From: Desertivirga sp966211215
GTDB taxonomy: Bacteria > Bacteroidota > Bacteroidia > Sphingobacteriales > Sphingobacteriaceae
Assembly (NCBI GenBank): GCA_966211215.1
Contig: CBIHNR010000004.1
Span: forward strand, 1 to 64,000
DNA: 64,000 bases
Direction of reading: 5' to 3'
In this document: one piece after another, positions 35,373 to 44,735 of the stretch
Position numbering within the stretch: position 1 is the stretch's first letter
How the letters are laid out: each line of letters opens with the position of its first letter
The notes under the pieces: model-generated
Database searches by the model: none
What the model was told of the DNA's origin: nothing
What the model saw: the letters and a program-made list of their open reading frames with translations, nothing else
Position numbers and translations under genes: made by a program

Positions 35373-36671
35373 TTATCGTGGTGACAGTGAGCTGAAAATC
35401 CCCGAAAGATTCCTAATGTTTATCGCTTTTGACAATGTAACATTATAATAAGGGCTATGATTTCTGAAAAGATTATTTGCAACCTCTGCTCCGAATGTTA
35501 TGCCCGATATTGGTTCCGTGATCCAGGCTCTGGTGAAAACATGAAAGTTTCCTTTTCGGTCAAACTCATTATTTACTTCCATATCATCGTTATGTTTAGA
35601 CGTGTATTTAAAGTTATATCCTGCTGAAAACTGGAATCGAACGCTTATGCTTTCGTTCTCATGAGACAAAAGAAGCCCGGCTAAACCCAAATAAAAATCA
35701 TATATGTTGTATGCATCTTTTGCATTCGGGGGCGTAAGCTCTATTGTCCCCTTAAGCGGTGATGGCCGGGTCGTACTATCAGTAAGAACAACATCCGAAT
35801 AAGTAGCCCGTAAGATTGTTTTTCGCCAAACAAACTCTAATTGTGGTGCATAGTAAATTTTAGTTTTATAGACGTCACTATTCGAGTTTCCGAGTCTGAA
35901 CAAAGGAGCGAAAGATGCCCCCCAGTTATCAGTAACCCTATTTATTGTTTTAAGGCCCTCCTGCCGATAATAGGTGGCGTTTGTCCCATCGCCAACAATT
36001 CTGGATGTATACGATCTTCTCCCTGCTGTGTCGGTAATTGTCATAGCTCGGTTTCCATATATAGAAAAGGAGAAACCAAAACCACTTCCCTTAGTTAAAG
36101 GCGGCGAAAATATATTGGTAGCAAAAAACAAATTCTTCGCCTTGATTCCATCAACCAGATCAAAGTTAGTTCCGATATAAGCGAGGTAATTATACTTTTT
36201 TAAAGTATCTTTCTTCGCTTGTTCAGCTTTCTTTATTGCCTTTACGACTATTGTATGCGCAATTTTCCCTTCATTATTATTTATATTATCAGGTAGCCCA
36301 TCATCCTTTAACACAGAAAGCCGCAAGGCGATCTGTCTTTTTCTATCTTCCAGCGAATCGGATGCAAGACTAACGTAGATGTATTGATTGGCCTTAAGCC
36401 TTGAAAATTCAACCTCGTTTAAGTCGATATCAAAGGCAGGTCTTGGAAGCGTCGTCATTGAATCAACAGGTTCTATTTTCAACCTGTACTCCTTAAGGCT
36501 ATCAGGATTTGAAATAGAAGAGGTTAAGGCAATTTTAAAAATGGTGTTATTTTTCCTATCGCGTTCCACTACAGTGGAGTCCTGTTTAAACCCGATCTTA
36601 TAGGCCTGCTGTCCCACTGAGACTGAAATAATTAGAAAACTAAATAACGTTATAAGTACAAATTCTCTCAT
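35373..36671 (-). CDS. Exported outer-membrane beta-barrel protein
   Basis: 432 aa. Signal peptide (MREFVLITLFSFLIISVSVG, then QQ). Residues about 25-150 form a soluble beta domain. From about 160 onward repeated amphipathic strands with Tyr/Phe/Trp are visible (GFGFSFSIYGNRAMTI, WGASFAPLFRLG, SISVRFQFSAGYNFKY, YYNVTLSKAINI). Large barrel with no family name that I can assign. Divergent from the DinB-like gene. Possibly part of an envelope stress or export function. Confidence 0.7.
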   Translation of the reverse strand: MREFVLITLFSFLIISVSVGQQAYKIGFKQDSTVVERDRKNNTIFKIALTSSISNPDSLKEYRLKIEPVDSMTTLPRPAFDIDLNEVEFSRLKANQYIYVSLASDSLEDRKRQIALRLSVLKDDGLPDNINNNEGKIAHTIVVKAIKKAEQAKKDTLKKYNYLAYIGTNFDLVDGIKAKNLFFATNIFSPPLTKGSGFGFSFSIYGNRAMTITDTAGRRSYTSRIVGDGTNATYYRQEGLKTINRVTDNWGASFAPLFRLGNSNSDVYKTKIYYAPQLEFVWRKTILRATYSDVVLTDSTTRPSPLKGTIELTPPNAKDAYNIYDFYLGLAGLLLSHENESISVRFQFSAGYNFKYTSKHNDDMEVNNEFDRKGNFHVFTRAWITEPISGITFGAEVANNLFRNHSPYYNVTLSKAINIRNLSGIFSSLSPR

Positions 36672-36797
36672 GAAAAAATAATAAATTTAATTTTGAGAAA
36701 AATATCATACCGAATCCGCTGAGGCAATACTTGGTTTTGAGTATTTTTTTTCGATTTTAAGATAAATCCTCAGTTCCGGGCCTACAACACCAGAACC

Positions 36798-37358
36798 ATG
36801 AAAACGAACTATTTAGAAAGCAGCATCAAACAACTTGAGTACTACAAGCTACTCGGAGAGAAAACAATAGGACAACTTAAAGACGAGCACCTATTCTGGC
36901 AATATAACGAAGCCAGCAATAGCATAGCCAGCATTGTAAAACACCTTTGGGGCAATATGTGCAGCCGCTGGGCCGACTTCCTGACAAGCGACGGCGAAAA
37001 ATCCTGGCGCAACCGCGATGCAGAATTTGAAAACGACATCGCTTCCCGGGAGGAGCTGCTTAGTAAATGGAACGAGGGCTGGAAGCTTTGCTTGGATGCA
37101 ATAGGCAGTTTAACGGAGGCCGACCTCCAAAAGACAGTCTATATACGCAACCAGGGGCATACGGTAATGGAGGCAATAAACCGGCAATTGGCACACTATC
37201 CATACCATGTGGGCCAAATTGTTTTTATCGGAAAAATGTGCGTCGAGAATTGGGCTTCTCTTTCCATCCCAAAAGGAAAGTCAACAGAGTACAATCAGGT
37301 GAAATTTTCGGAGGAAAAAAAGAAGGGCCATTTTACAGATGAATTTCTAAAAAGGTAA
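36798..37358 (+). CDS. DinB-superfamily protein, DUF1572-like
   Basis: 186 aa four-helix bundle. NSIASIVKHLWGNMCSRWAD carries the first metal-ligand histidine, and NRQLAHYPYHVGQIVFIGKM carries the paired histidines (HYPYH) usual in DinB/DUF1572 proteins, which bind a divalent metal. Likely a stress-linked metalloenzyme such as a thiol-dependent transferase; the substrate is unknown. Complete, with a good ATG. Confidence 0.85.
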   Translation: MKTNYLESSIKQLEYYKLLGEKTIGQLKDEHLFWQYNEASNSIASIVKHLWGNMCSRWADFLTSDGEKSWRNRDAEFENDIASREELLSKWNEGWKLCLDAIGSLTEADLQKTVYIRNQGHTVMEAINRQLAHYPYHVGQIVFIGKMCVENWASLSIPKGKSTEYNQVKFSEEKKKGHFTDEFLKR

Positions 37359-37459
37359 CTTTAGAAGGGTGCCCCCCTGCCCTTTTATACACCGCATCTA
37401 AGCTTCAATTAGGCCATCCATCCTGTAGCGTACCCCTATAGTTTTTACGTATCTATTTC

Positions 37460-38293
37460 ATGAAGCTTCATATACCTATCTTTTTATCATTACTTCTTTT
37501 TGTAGCATCTTGCAAAGACACCGAAAGCCCCGGGCCAAATCAAAATGATGGCGAAACCAGCGGTGCCTATACCTTAGCCATGGTAAAATCAGTAAGCTGG
37601 AAGGTTGGGGTGATACACAAACTTGAATTTACTTACAATGCTGATAGTACCTTGATGTATTATTTATCAGGCAGTAGCAATTTAGCGCAGAAGTATAAAA
37701 CAGAGCTCTTATATAACAACAAAAAGATTGATGAAGTCCAGTTTGAGGGAGTTTCCTATAGCAAATATATTTATGAGAACTCAGGCAAAGTGCAAGAACT
37801 TAGGCGCTTTAATGGCTCTGTAGAAACCTCAAGGCGTACTTATTCTTACAGTTCAGCCGGAAAAATAAATATGGTTAAAAGCGAGGTACTCACGAATGGG
37901 AGCTTAAGGAAATCATGGGAAAGTAGCTTCACCTATGATTACCAGGGCCATCTTGACAAAACCAATACGGTTTGGTTCAACGAAAGCGGACTTCCAGCAG
38001 ATACAATTCTCCGGGAATTTAAAGAGTTTACCGAGCCACTTAGCATAAACCCCTTCAGCCTCCTGCATCCACTCTATCAACACCAGGTACATGAACTATT
38101 CGACGAAGTGGTTTTAAGCCAAACAGCCAGGCTCCCCAAAAAGATATCGGAAAGCGGCCGCAATACCACCGGGCCGATAAACTATGAATATCTGTATACA
38201 ATTTCGGATAAACTTCTGAATAAGGTGAAATGTCGGATTACAATTGGAAACAACCAACCCTATGATACCGCAGAAGCTGTGTTTGAGTATTAA
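37460..38293 (+). CDS. Lipoprotein with YD/RHS-like strands
   Basis: 277 aa. Lipobox LLLFVASC then KDTESPGP. The mature chain has short repeated strands of the kind LEFTYNADSTLMYYL, ILYEN-like and RRTYSYSSAGKINMVK, FTYDYQGHLDKT, which resemble RHS/YD or DUF4595-type repeats of Bacteroidota surface lipoproteins. Ends AEAVFEY. Downstream begins the 2.3-kb repeat region, with no obvious terminator. Confidence 0.75.
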   Translation: MKLHIPIFLSLLLFVASCKDTESPGPNQNDGETSGAYTLAMVKSVSWKVGVIHKLEFTYNADSTLMYYLSGSSNLAQKYKTELLYNNKKIDEVQFEGVSYSKYIYENSGKVQELRRFNGSVETSRRTYSYSSAGKINMVKSEVLTNGSLRKSWESSFTYDYQGHLDKTNTVWFNESGLPADTILREFKEFTEPLSINPFSLLHPLYQHQVHELFDEVVLSQTARLPKKISESGRNTTGPINYEYLYTISDKLLNKVKCRITIGNNQPYDTAEAVFEY

Positions 38294-38354
38294 AAGGCAG
38301 AGGGGGTATTTTTCACAAGGTTATAAGGAGGATAGCATGGGGCAATGCTTTTTT

Positions 38355-39731
38355 CAAAAAACAAAATACGGCGACGACATCAGGCGTAATACAGACTAAG
38401 GCTCCTTGTCATCCCGACCTAAGGAGGGATCTTAAAGCGCTTAACATAACAAACTTTTTAGCCCGCTTTGCTATTTCGTGTAAAGGGCGTTTTTCAAAAA
38501 GCAAAAATACGTTGACGGCATCAGGCGTAATACAGATTAAGGCTCTTTGTCCCGACCCAAGGAGGGACGTTAAAGCGCTTAACATAACAAACTTTTTAGG
38601 GTCTCTCCTGCCGTCGAGATGACAAAACGCCAAAAAACATAACTTACTAAAGATAAGCAATATACAAATGATGTAATTATAATAACATGGAGTTGAGTTG
38701 CAGGATTTCTATTGCCGTTGACTTCAGTCAACGGACTATTAGAGGTATAAAAAGGGGCTTTAGCCCTAAAGCCTTCTTTACACATTCCTTATCCATCAGC
38801 TGAAAGCAGACGGCAATGGTACCCTCCACAGTGCTTTAAACAGTGCTTAAAATCAACAACTTACAGAATCTCATTATAAGTAAGGAGTTTTCTGTAAAAA
38901 ACGCAACTCTGGTCATGGCATCTGCGGCAATACCGGCTATTCCGTTTGCCATCTCGAGTAAAGGGCTTTTTCCAAGAAGTAAAGTACGGCGACGACATCA
39001 GGCGTAATACAGACTAAGGCTCCTTGTCATCCCGACCTAAGGAGGGATCTTAAAGCGCTTAACATAACAAACTTTTTAGGGTCTCTCCTGTCGTCGAGAT
39101 GACAAAACGCAAAAAAAAACACAACTCATTAAAGATAAGCAATATACAAATGATGTAATTATAATAACATGGAGTTGAGTTGCAGGATTTCTATTGCCGT
39201 TGACTTCAGTCAACGGACTATTAGAGGTATAAAAAGGGGCTTTAGCCCTAAAGCCTTCTTTACACATTCCTTATCCATCAGCTGAAAGCAGACGGCAATG
39301 GTACCCTCCACAGTGCTTTAAACAGTGCTTAAAATCAACAACTTACAGAATCTCATTATAAGTAAGGAGTTTTCTGTAAAAAACGCAACTCTGGTCATGG
39401 CATCTGCGGCAATACCGACTATTCCGTTTGCCATCTCGAGTAAAGGGCTTTTTCCAAGAAGTAAAGTACGGTGACGACATCGGGCGTAATACAGACTAAG
39501 GCTCTTTGTCATCCCGACCCAAGGAGGGAATCTTAAAGCGCTTAACATAACAAACTTTTTAGGGTCTCTCCTGTCGTCGAGATGACAAAACGCAAAAAAA
39601 AACACAACTCATTAAAGATAAGCAATATACAAATGATGTAATTATAATAACATGGAGTTGAGTTGCAGGATTTCTATTGCCGTTGACTTCAGTCAACGGA
39701 CTATTAGAGGTATAAAAAGGGGCTTTAGCCA
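38355..39731. repeat. Tandem array, period about 482 bp
   Basis: AAAGATAAGCAATATAC starts at 38649, 39131 and 39614, giving steps of 482 and 483. Full copies lie about 38480-38958 and 38959-39439, with a partial third copy to about 39731 and a short extra copy of the first block at 38366-38458. Each unit holds an imperfect palindrome (GTCATCCCGAC ... GTCGAGATGAC) with a TTAAAGCGCTTAA centre, and a perfect palindrome CCGTTGACTTCAGTCAACGG (38715, 39197, 39680). Copies are nearly identical, so the duplication is recent. Confidence 0.9.
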
Positions 39732-39821
39732 CATTAATGCCCTTTCTTATGCATCGGTCGCCCGAAGCAGACGGCATGTTTATCTCCTATCATGTGGACA
39801 CATTTTCTAAACACACGGATT

Positions 39822-39911
39822 CAAGCCTTTCAGGCTTGTTTCGATGGGGCCAATGGGGCCGTAACCACGGGTTGCACCCGTGGTTGCTTAGATTCAAGCC
39901 TTTCAGGCTTG
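39822..39911. repeat. Cluster of three REP-type palindromes
   Basis: CAAGCCTTTCAGGCTTG occurs at 39822-39838 and again at 39895-39911. Between them, at 39865-39883, sits CCACGGGTTGCACCCGTGG. The two flanking copies are direct repeats sharing GATT in front. Confidence 0.75.
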
Positions 39912-40016
39912 CCTGGTAGCAGAATATGCTATGCTGGCCATTCGAACAAGAGGAAAATTATAAAGATTTGAAGCTGTGGGTACCCGATATAGGTTTATTT
40001 CGGGATGCCTCTTTCT

Positions 40017-40600
40017 TTATGTCATAGGCAGTGCGGGATTTTTTTCAAACACAGAAGGCGGAGATGACATTCTCCGAAGGCAGTTCCATTGAACGCTTGC
40101 AGCCCGTTGTTGCGGAGAGCTGCGCGTAGGGCTGAAAAGAAAGGCGGGCCCGCTGGTGCCTTGAGCGTAGAAGCATCTTTCTTTTCTTGATTTTTGGTTA
40201 CTTTTTATCAAGAAAAAGTAACAAGAAAGAAGAGTTGGAAGCAGCTCCTTAGATGTCAAAGGCAAAAACTTTAATAAAAAGCCCCTACATGATTTTATGT
40301 CATAGGTAGTTTTGAATTTTTTTTAAAAACACCGAAAGCGGAAATGACAGCTAAAAAGGTTTCACGCTGAGGCGCAGAGGAGGCGCAAAGGCGCAATACA
40401 TTGCGGCTTCGCGAAAAACTTTGCGGCTTTGCGCGATACATAAATCTTATGTCATAGGTAGTTTTCCATTTTTTTTTCAAACACAGAATGCGGAAATGAC
40501 ATTAAAGCTACCACTGGTTTAGCTCCCCTCTCTTTTTGTCCAAAGGACTCCTTCGGAGGAGAGGGGTTGGGGGTGAGGCTTTTATGTCATAGGTGAGATC
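40017..40600. repeat. TATGTCATAGG repeats, three full copies plus a stub
   Basis: Units begin at about 40018, 40298 and 40449, each reading TATGTCATAGGYAGT, an A/T-run, AACAC.GAA.GCGG and ATGACA, with a fourth start at about 40583. The last unit continues into TTTAGCTCCCCTCTCTTTT, which also ends the HTH gene at 29423. A T/A-rich inverted pair (about 40170-40225: CTTTCTTTTCTTG and CAAGAAAGAAG) lies between copies. Confidence 0.6.
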
Positions 40601-40626
40601 CCTTAAACCCCAAACCTTTAGAACCA

Positions 40627-41184
40627 CTAATCCCAATCATATCTCCTACCCCTTATCACTGAAACACGGCTACTATTTCCGGCAATGGATTTTATTTCGC
40701 CAAATCTCCTATTCGTATCAAACGTGTTGAAATATTTAATTTGCACATCTCCCACCGACTTAACTTGCCCTTTAGGGTCATGGATATCGAAGGTGTTGTA
40801 ATATTTTATTGGGATATTGCCAATCGACTTCAGAGTACCCTTAACATCATGAATATCGAAGGTATTGTTATAAGAGATCTTAATATTGCCAATCGATTTT
40901 AGCCTGCCGGGAATATCATGGATGTCAAAAGTAGTATAGTATTTAATTGGAATGCCCTGCCTCTCGCAGTCTCCTTCAAATAGCTCGTCACCGGTTAGCG
41001 TTTCAATATACTCCAGATCTCCATCGCTGCTAATGCCTATAACATATTGATTGTTTAATTCCAGCTCAATAGCGCGGAAGCTACTATAGTCGCGTGAAAG
41101 GATAAAGCGTGCCTTAGTAATAGATTGCGCCTGTGCAGAGGCAATGAGTCCAAAAATGAACAAGACAAGGATAAGTTTCTTCAT
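40627..41184 (-). CDS. Exported protein with 23-aa tandem repeats
   Basis: 185 aa. Signal peptide MKKLILVLFIFGLIASAQAQ. The middle and end carry four 23-residue repeats of the type IKYYNTFDIHDxKGxLKSIGN (about residues 79-170), the last one degenerate. Each repeat could be one pair of beta strands, giving a small solenoid or propeller-like sheet. No family is recognised. DNA-level repeats (69 bp) are still visible, so expansion is fairly recent. Probably periplasmic. Confidence 0.75.
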   Translation of the reverse strand: MKKLILVLFIFGLIASAQAQSITKARFILSRDYSSFRAIELELNNQYVIGISSDGDLEYIETLTGDELFEGDCERQGIPIKYYTTFDIHDIPGRLKSIGNIKISYNNTFDIHDVKGTLKSIGNIPIKYYNTFDIHDPKGQVKSVGDVQIKYFNTFDTNRRFGEIKSIAGNSSRVSVIRGRRYDWD

Positions 41185-41299
41185 ACAAGTGTGTGTGCAG
41201 GATTTGGACCATAGATTTGAATGAATGTTTAATCCTTCTGACAGTATTTATCATTCTCCTCCCCCCAGGTTAACACATTGTAGCGGCCCATGGAAATAT

Positions 41300-41878
41300 C
41301 TAACCCACTTTTGCAGCAACAATTAGCCCTGTAGACCAATTCATTCTGGTCAGTCTCAGATCCGATCGGGTATCCAAATAACTTATAAGCTTGTCAACAT
41401 TCTCTTGGTGCCCATTAGGCCAGTTAGGCTGAGGGAGCATATCATCAATAATATAGAACCCTCCAACTTTTAACAAATTTAGAAGCTCGTTTAAGCTTTC
41501 ATATTTTCCAGGCCAAGCATCGGCAAAAATCAAATCAAACCTTTTATCTTGATTGTTTTTTATCCAATCATTTGCATCTTGATTTATAATATCCACGCAG
41601 CTGTGGCCAGCAAAGTGCTTTTTTGCGATGGTTAAATAAAGCTCAGTATTATCAATAGAAATAACATGGGACGCACTATCCATCGCCTCAACAATCCAGG
41701 AAAGTGAGAGGCCAGTTCCGGTGCCGAGTTCCAAAAACTGCCCCTTTGGTTTGCTTGCCACTAAAGTTCGCAGGAGGCATCCTGTTTGCAAATCGGAAGC
41801 CATTGGAAAATTAATATCATTTGAGGCGTTCTGTATTGATTTATAAATTTCTGGCGATTGAATTTCGTTATCGTTCAT
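41300..41878 (-). CDS. SAM-dependent O-methyltransferase-like protein
   Basis: 192 aa from ATG 41878 (MNDNEIQSPEIYKSIQNA). A frame from 41920 would overlap the upstream gene by 14 bp, so I prefer the shorter one. SAM motif I FLELGTGTGLSLSW, motif II VISIDNTELY, DLIFADAWPGKY and GGFYIIDDML match Methyltransf_24/O-methyltransferase folds. The family methylates small molecules. The substrate is unknown. It follows the DUF1304 gene on the same strand and is likely in one transcript with it. Confidence 0.85.
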   Translation of the reverse strand: MNDNEIQSPEIYKSIQNASNDINFPMASDLQTGCLLRTLVASKPKGQFLELGTGTGLSLSWIVEAMDSASHVISIDNTELYLTIAKKHFAGHSCVDIINQDANDWIKNNQDKRFDLIFADAWPGKYESLNELLNLLKVGGFYIIDDMLPQPNWPNGHQENVDKLISYLDTRSDLRLTRMNWSTGLIVAAKVG

Positions 41879-41906
41879 TTTGGTTTGATTGTGTTGATTT
41901 AGAGTA

Positions 41907-42272
41907 CTATCCAATTGCATTAATCATTACTAAAGCAATAATAGCCAGTAATGCCTGAATAAAAAATATCTTCCTGGACGAAGTTAATGCTCCATATATT
42001 CCAGCAATAGCGATACATACCAGGAAAAACATTGTGATGTTATTGCCCCATTCCTGATTAGCAATAAAAAACGGCCAGATAAGCCCTGCAGCTAAAAATC
42101 CATTGTAAAGCCCCTGGTTAGCCATCATGCCCTTTGTAGAGGAAAATAAATTTTCCGGAACTGTTTTAAATATCTTTTTGCCTAATGATTCCCATGCAAA
42201 CATTTCTATATATAAGATTAAAAAATGTTCAAAGGCGATTAAGGCAATCAGGAATTTTGTAAAGATTAACAT
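41907..42272 (-). CDS. DUF1304 family membrane protein
   Basis: 121 aa with four membrane helices. The family signature is seen in ALIAFEHFLILYIEMFAWES and MMANQGLYNGFLAAGLIW. C-terminal helices: NITMFFLVCIAIAGIYGA and IFFIQALLAIIALVMI. DUF1304 proteins are inner-membrane proteins of unknown function. It sits 15 bp after the DUF3820 gene. Confidence 0.88.
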   Translation of the reverse strand: MLIFTKFLIALIAFEHFLILYIEMFAWESLGKKIFKTVPENLFSSTKGMMANQGLYNGFLAAGLIWPFFIANQEWGNNITMFFLVCIAIAGIYGALTSSRKIFFIQALLAIIALVMINAIG

Positions 42273-42287
42273 AGTTAATTTTCAAGG

Positions 42288-42500
42288 TTACTTTTTCTTC
42301 AATGGCGTCAACAAGTACTCCAGTCCATTCAGTTTAATCTCATACATGGTATGCAGGAGCATCCCTAGTTTCCCCTCCGGGAACCCCTTAGAATGATACC
42401 ACACCAGGTAATTTTCAGGCAGATTACAAAGGACAACACCCTTGTATTTGCCATAAGGCATTCGCATAGTCGTAAGCTCCAAAAGCGCAGAAGAATTCAT
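42288..42500 (-). CDS. DUF3820 family protein
   Basis: 70 aa. The signature MPYGKYKGVVLCNLPENYLV, then WYHSKGFPEGKLGMLL, is the DUF3820 pattern (small cytoplasmic protein, function unknown, sometimes called quorum-sensing regulated). The start could also be a later Met (MRMPYGKY), which would shorten it by 11 residues. First of three minus-strand genes. Confidence 0.85.
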   Translation of the reverse strand: MNSSALLELTTMRMPYGKYKGVVLCNLPENYLVWYHSKGFPEGKLGMLLHTMYEIKLNGLEYLLTPLKKK

Positions 42501-42519
42501 GCCGTGAAGATAGTTATTG

Positions 42520-42713
42520 GATAGCTATTAGCCTATTAGCTGTGAGGTATTAGCTATCAGCTATCAGCTTTTTAGTTAGCTAACTGCTGGTGATTGGCTG
42601 TGAGGCTAGCAGCTGTGAGGTATTAGCTATCAGCTATGAGCCATCAGCCATCAGCTATCAGCTATGAACTATGAGCTATCAGCTAACTGCTAAAAGCTGT
42701 CCGCTATCAGCTA
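42520..42713. repeat. 7-bp microsatellite (AGCTATC type)
   Basis: A run of heptamers close to AGCTATC with changes such as AGCTATG, AGCCATC and AGCTAAC, perfectly in 7-bp register from about 42625 and looser before. It reaches into the stop codon (CTA at 42711-42713) of the MutS-like gene. A 7-bp period would shift the reading frame, so it is non-coding. It is prone to slippage. Confidence 0.85.
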
Positions 42714-44528
42714 ATCGCCATCTCCCACTTCAATTCCCAAGTCCCTCAAAAGCACGGAGGCATTAAATGTCTTGCACTCCCCGTGTTTAATTTTGTAGTC
42801 GAAAAGCATTTCCTGTCCATTGAGCTGAATATCAAAGTAGTAATTACGTATGTAATCCGGGTACTTATCCTCCAGTCGGGCTATTTGTAAATCGTGGGTG
42901 GCGACTATACCCACAGCCCTTTGGGCTACCAGTTTCTCAATAATGGCCTTTGAGCCAAGGTATTTATCAACCGAATTAGTGCCCCGCAACATTTCATCGA
43001 TCAGAAAATAAACCTTTTCCTCATTTTGAATGGTATCCAATAACAACTTAAGCCGGTTCAATTCAGCTTTAAACGTAGATGTGTTTTCGTTGAGAGAGTC
43101 TTTAATACGCATATAAGTAAACACATGCATATTGCTCAGTTTTAAATAAGAAGCACAAACGGGCGCACCGCAAAGCGCTAACACCGTATTAATCCCGATG
43201 CTGCGTAAAAAGGTACTCTTTCCAGCCATATTAGAGCCGGTAATAATATCCACCTTATAGGAATTATCGAGGCTAAAATCGTTCTTTACACACTTCTCTT
43301 CCCGGATTAAAGGATGAGCTAAGCCTTCCGCAATAAAGGAGTAAGCCGGTTCACTGCTTATATCTGGAAAAACCCAGGTTGGGTAGTTATAGTGCAGGCT
43401 AGCAAGACTGCTTAAGGCTTCATACTCTGCCAGGCAATCAAAAGCAAGTTCTATTTGATGTTGATTTTCTTGTTTCCACCTGTCAATATCGATCAATTGC
43501 CGCAAGTCCCAGGCCATACTGAAATTTAAAACCGGCCCTACGAAGATATTAAGGCGATATTCCAGGCGATTAATTAATACGGATAAATGTTTGATGGTTT
43601 TGTAAAAAGGCTGTCCCTCCTGCCCTTTAAATCGATTCTGTAAATCACTGTTTAAATGAGATTTAAATCCATTCTCTTCAACTAACTTAAAAGATGATGA
43701 ATAGCTCGAAAGTATCTTCCCTGCTTTGCCCAGTATTTGTTCAGCTCGATTAACTTTTACAGAATTTTTAAATACTATTGAAGCATTAATAAGCCCAGTG
43801 ATGAACGTAATAGCGGTGAAAGCAGGAAAGAAATAAGACAGTGCCAAAGAGATAAAGAATATCCAGGGCGAATACCTTATATAGGTTTTTAAAGCCGGAT
43901 TGAACTCTTCGAGGGGAATGCCTAAATACTTAAACAGTTGTTGTACTTCATTGGCTCCAGTGTTCTTTGCAAACAGCAGAGAGGCTTTAAAATGCTGCAT
44001 CCAGCCTACCTGAAGCGCCAATTCTTTAGCAGCCTCCTGCCTTTGAAGAATTGTTTCCGTATCGGCCTTCTTACTTAGCCAGGAGGCAAGTTTCGCATTT
44101 CCCTGGGGGCTAGCACAACGGTTTATCAAATTATACAATGAAGCAGGGCCGAAAATATCAAGGTCGGACGTATAGATATGCTCATCGTGCACATAAGCCG
44201 CGCCATCACTATAGATATTTTCGTGCCGTTCAATGCAATTAATTTCATTGGTAACCGCTTGGCTGAGAGCCTGGTAAAACTGTTTTTCCTTTTCAAATTG
44301 TGCTTGTTTGCTTACCAGCCAGGCAAAAGCCACAATAATCAGAATGAATACAACTTCGGTAAGCCATATACTCTCGATGTTTATACTTTGGTAAATTAAG
44401 TATCCGCCTGCCAACAGCACCAGCAGGCGCAATAAAGAATAGGCATTTACCCGCTTGTCGAATTTCTTATATGCCGCTTTAGCCTCATCTGCCTGCACCC
44501 TATAGTAGTCGAAAACCTGATTATTCAT
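42711..44528 (-). CDS. Membrane-anchored MutS-family ATPase
   Basis: 605 aa. The N-terminus has two membrane helices (LLRLLVLLAGGYLIYQ, WLTEVVFILIIVAFAWLV), with two more hydrophobic stretches near residue 220. The C-terminal ATPase shows Walker A TGSNMAGKSTFLRSIG (about 430), Walker B YFLIDEMLRGTNS and the His motif VGIVATHDLQIA. The mismatch-binding domain of MutS1 is missing, so this is the Bacteroidota MutS-like family and not mutS itself. Role unknown; DNA or ribosome clearance is possible. Stop codon inside the 7-bp repeat. Confidence 0.88.
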   Translation of the reverse strand: MNNQVFDYYRVQADEAKAAYKKFDKRVNAYSLLRLLVLLAGGYLIYQSINIESIWLTEVVFILIIVAFAWLVSKQAQFEKEKQFYQALSQAVTNEINCIERHENIYSDGAAYVHDEHIYTSDLDIFGPASLYNLINRCASPQGNAKLASWLSKKADTETILQRQEAAKELALQVGWMQHFKASLLFAKNTGANEVQQLFKYLGIPLEEFNPALKTYIRYSPWIFFISLALSYFFPAFTAITFITGLINASIVFKNSVKVNRAEQILGKAGKILSSYSSSFKLVEENGFKSHLNSDLQNRFKGQEGQPFYKTIKHLSVLINRLEYRLNIFVGPVLNFSMAWDLRQLIDIDRWKQENQHQIELAFDCLAEYEALSSLASLHYNYPTWVFPDISSEPAYSFIAEGLAHPLIREEKCVKNDFSLDNSYKVDIITGSNMAGKSTFLRSIGINTVLALCGAPVCASYLKLSNMHVFTYMRIKDSLNENTSTFKAELNRLKLLLDTIQNEEKVYFLIDEMLRGTNSVDKYLGSKAIIEKLVAQRAVGIVATHDLQIARLEDKYPDYIRNYYFDIQLNGQEMLFDYKIKHGECKTFNASVLLRDLGIEVGDGD

Positions 44529-44735
44529 CCAGCAAAATTGATTAGAAGCGCAAATGTGTGATTTATTATCTCAAGCAACAATGGAAATGAGAAAATGCCA
44601 GCCCGTAGCCATCTTCACTCTCCATCAAAAAGCCTAACTTCGTGCTGTTTTTTACTACGGGACCTCCAAAAACTCCATATCCAGGGATGAGGCTAAAAGG
44701 ACAGTTTTTAGAGGTGCCCATTAACTATTTTATTT

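Larger units (their letters stand above)
38294..40626. other. Gene-free repeat nest
   Basis: About 2.3 kb. All frames here fall inside repeats and recur as copies of one another (for example three near-identical frames starting MCKEGF or similar), so they are not genes. Contents: a tandem repeat of about 482 bp, a palindrome cluster (39822-39911), three copies of a TATGTCATAGG unit, and GC-rich GCGCAAAGGCGCAA-type text at about 40365-40440. Confidence 0.75.

Noticed and set aside
38355..39731. The tandem array as a CRISPR
   Set aside because: The period is about 482 bp with no unique spacers, and no cas genes are present.
38409..39919. Repeated frames such as MCKEGFRAKAPFYTS
   Set aside because: They occur once per 482-bp repeat unit and change with it, so they are shadows of the repeat.
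42520..42713. The heptamer run as a coding repeat
   Set aside because: A 7-bp period is out of frame and contains stops in all frames.
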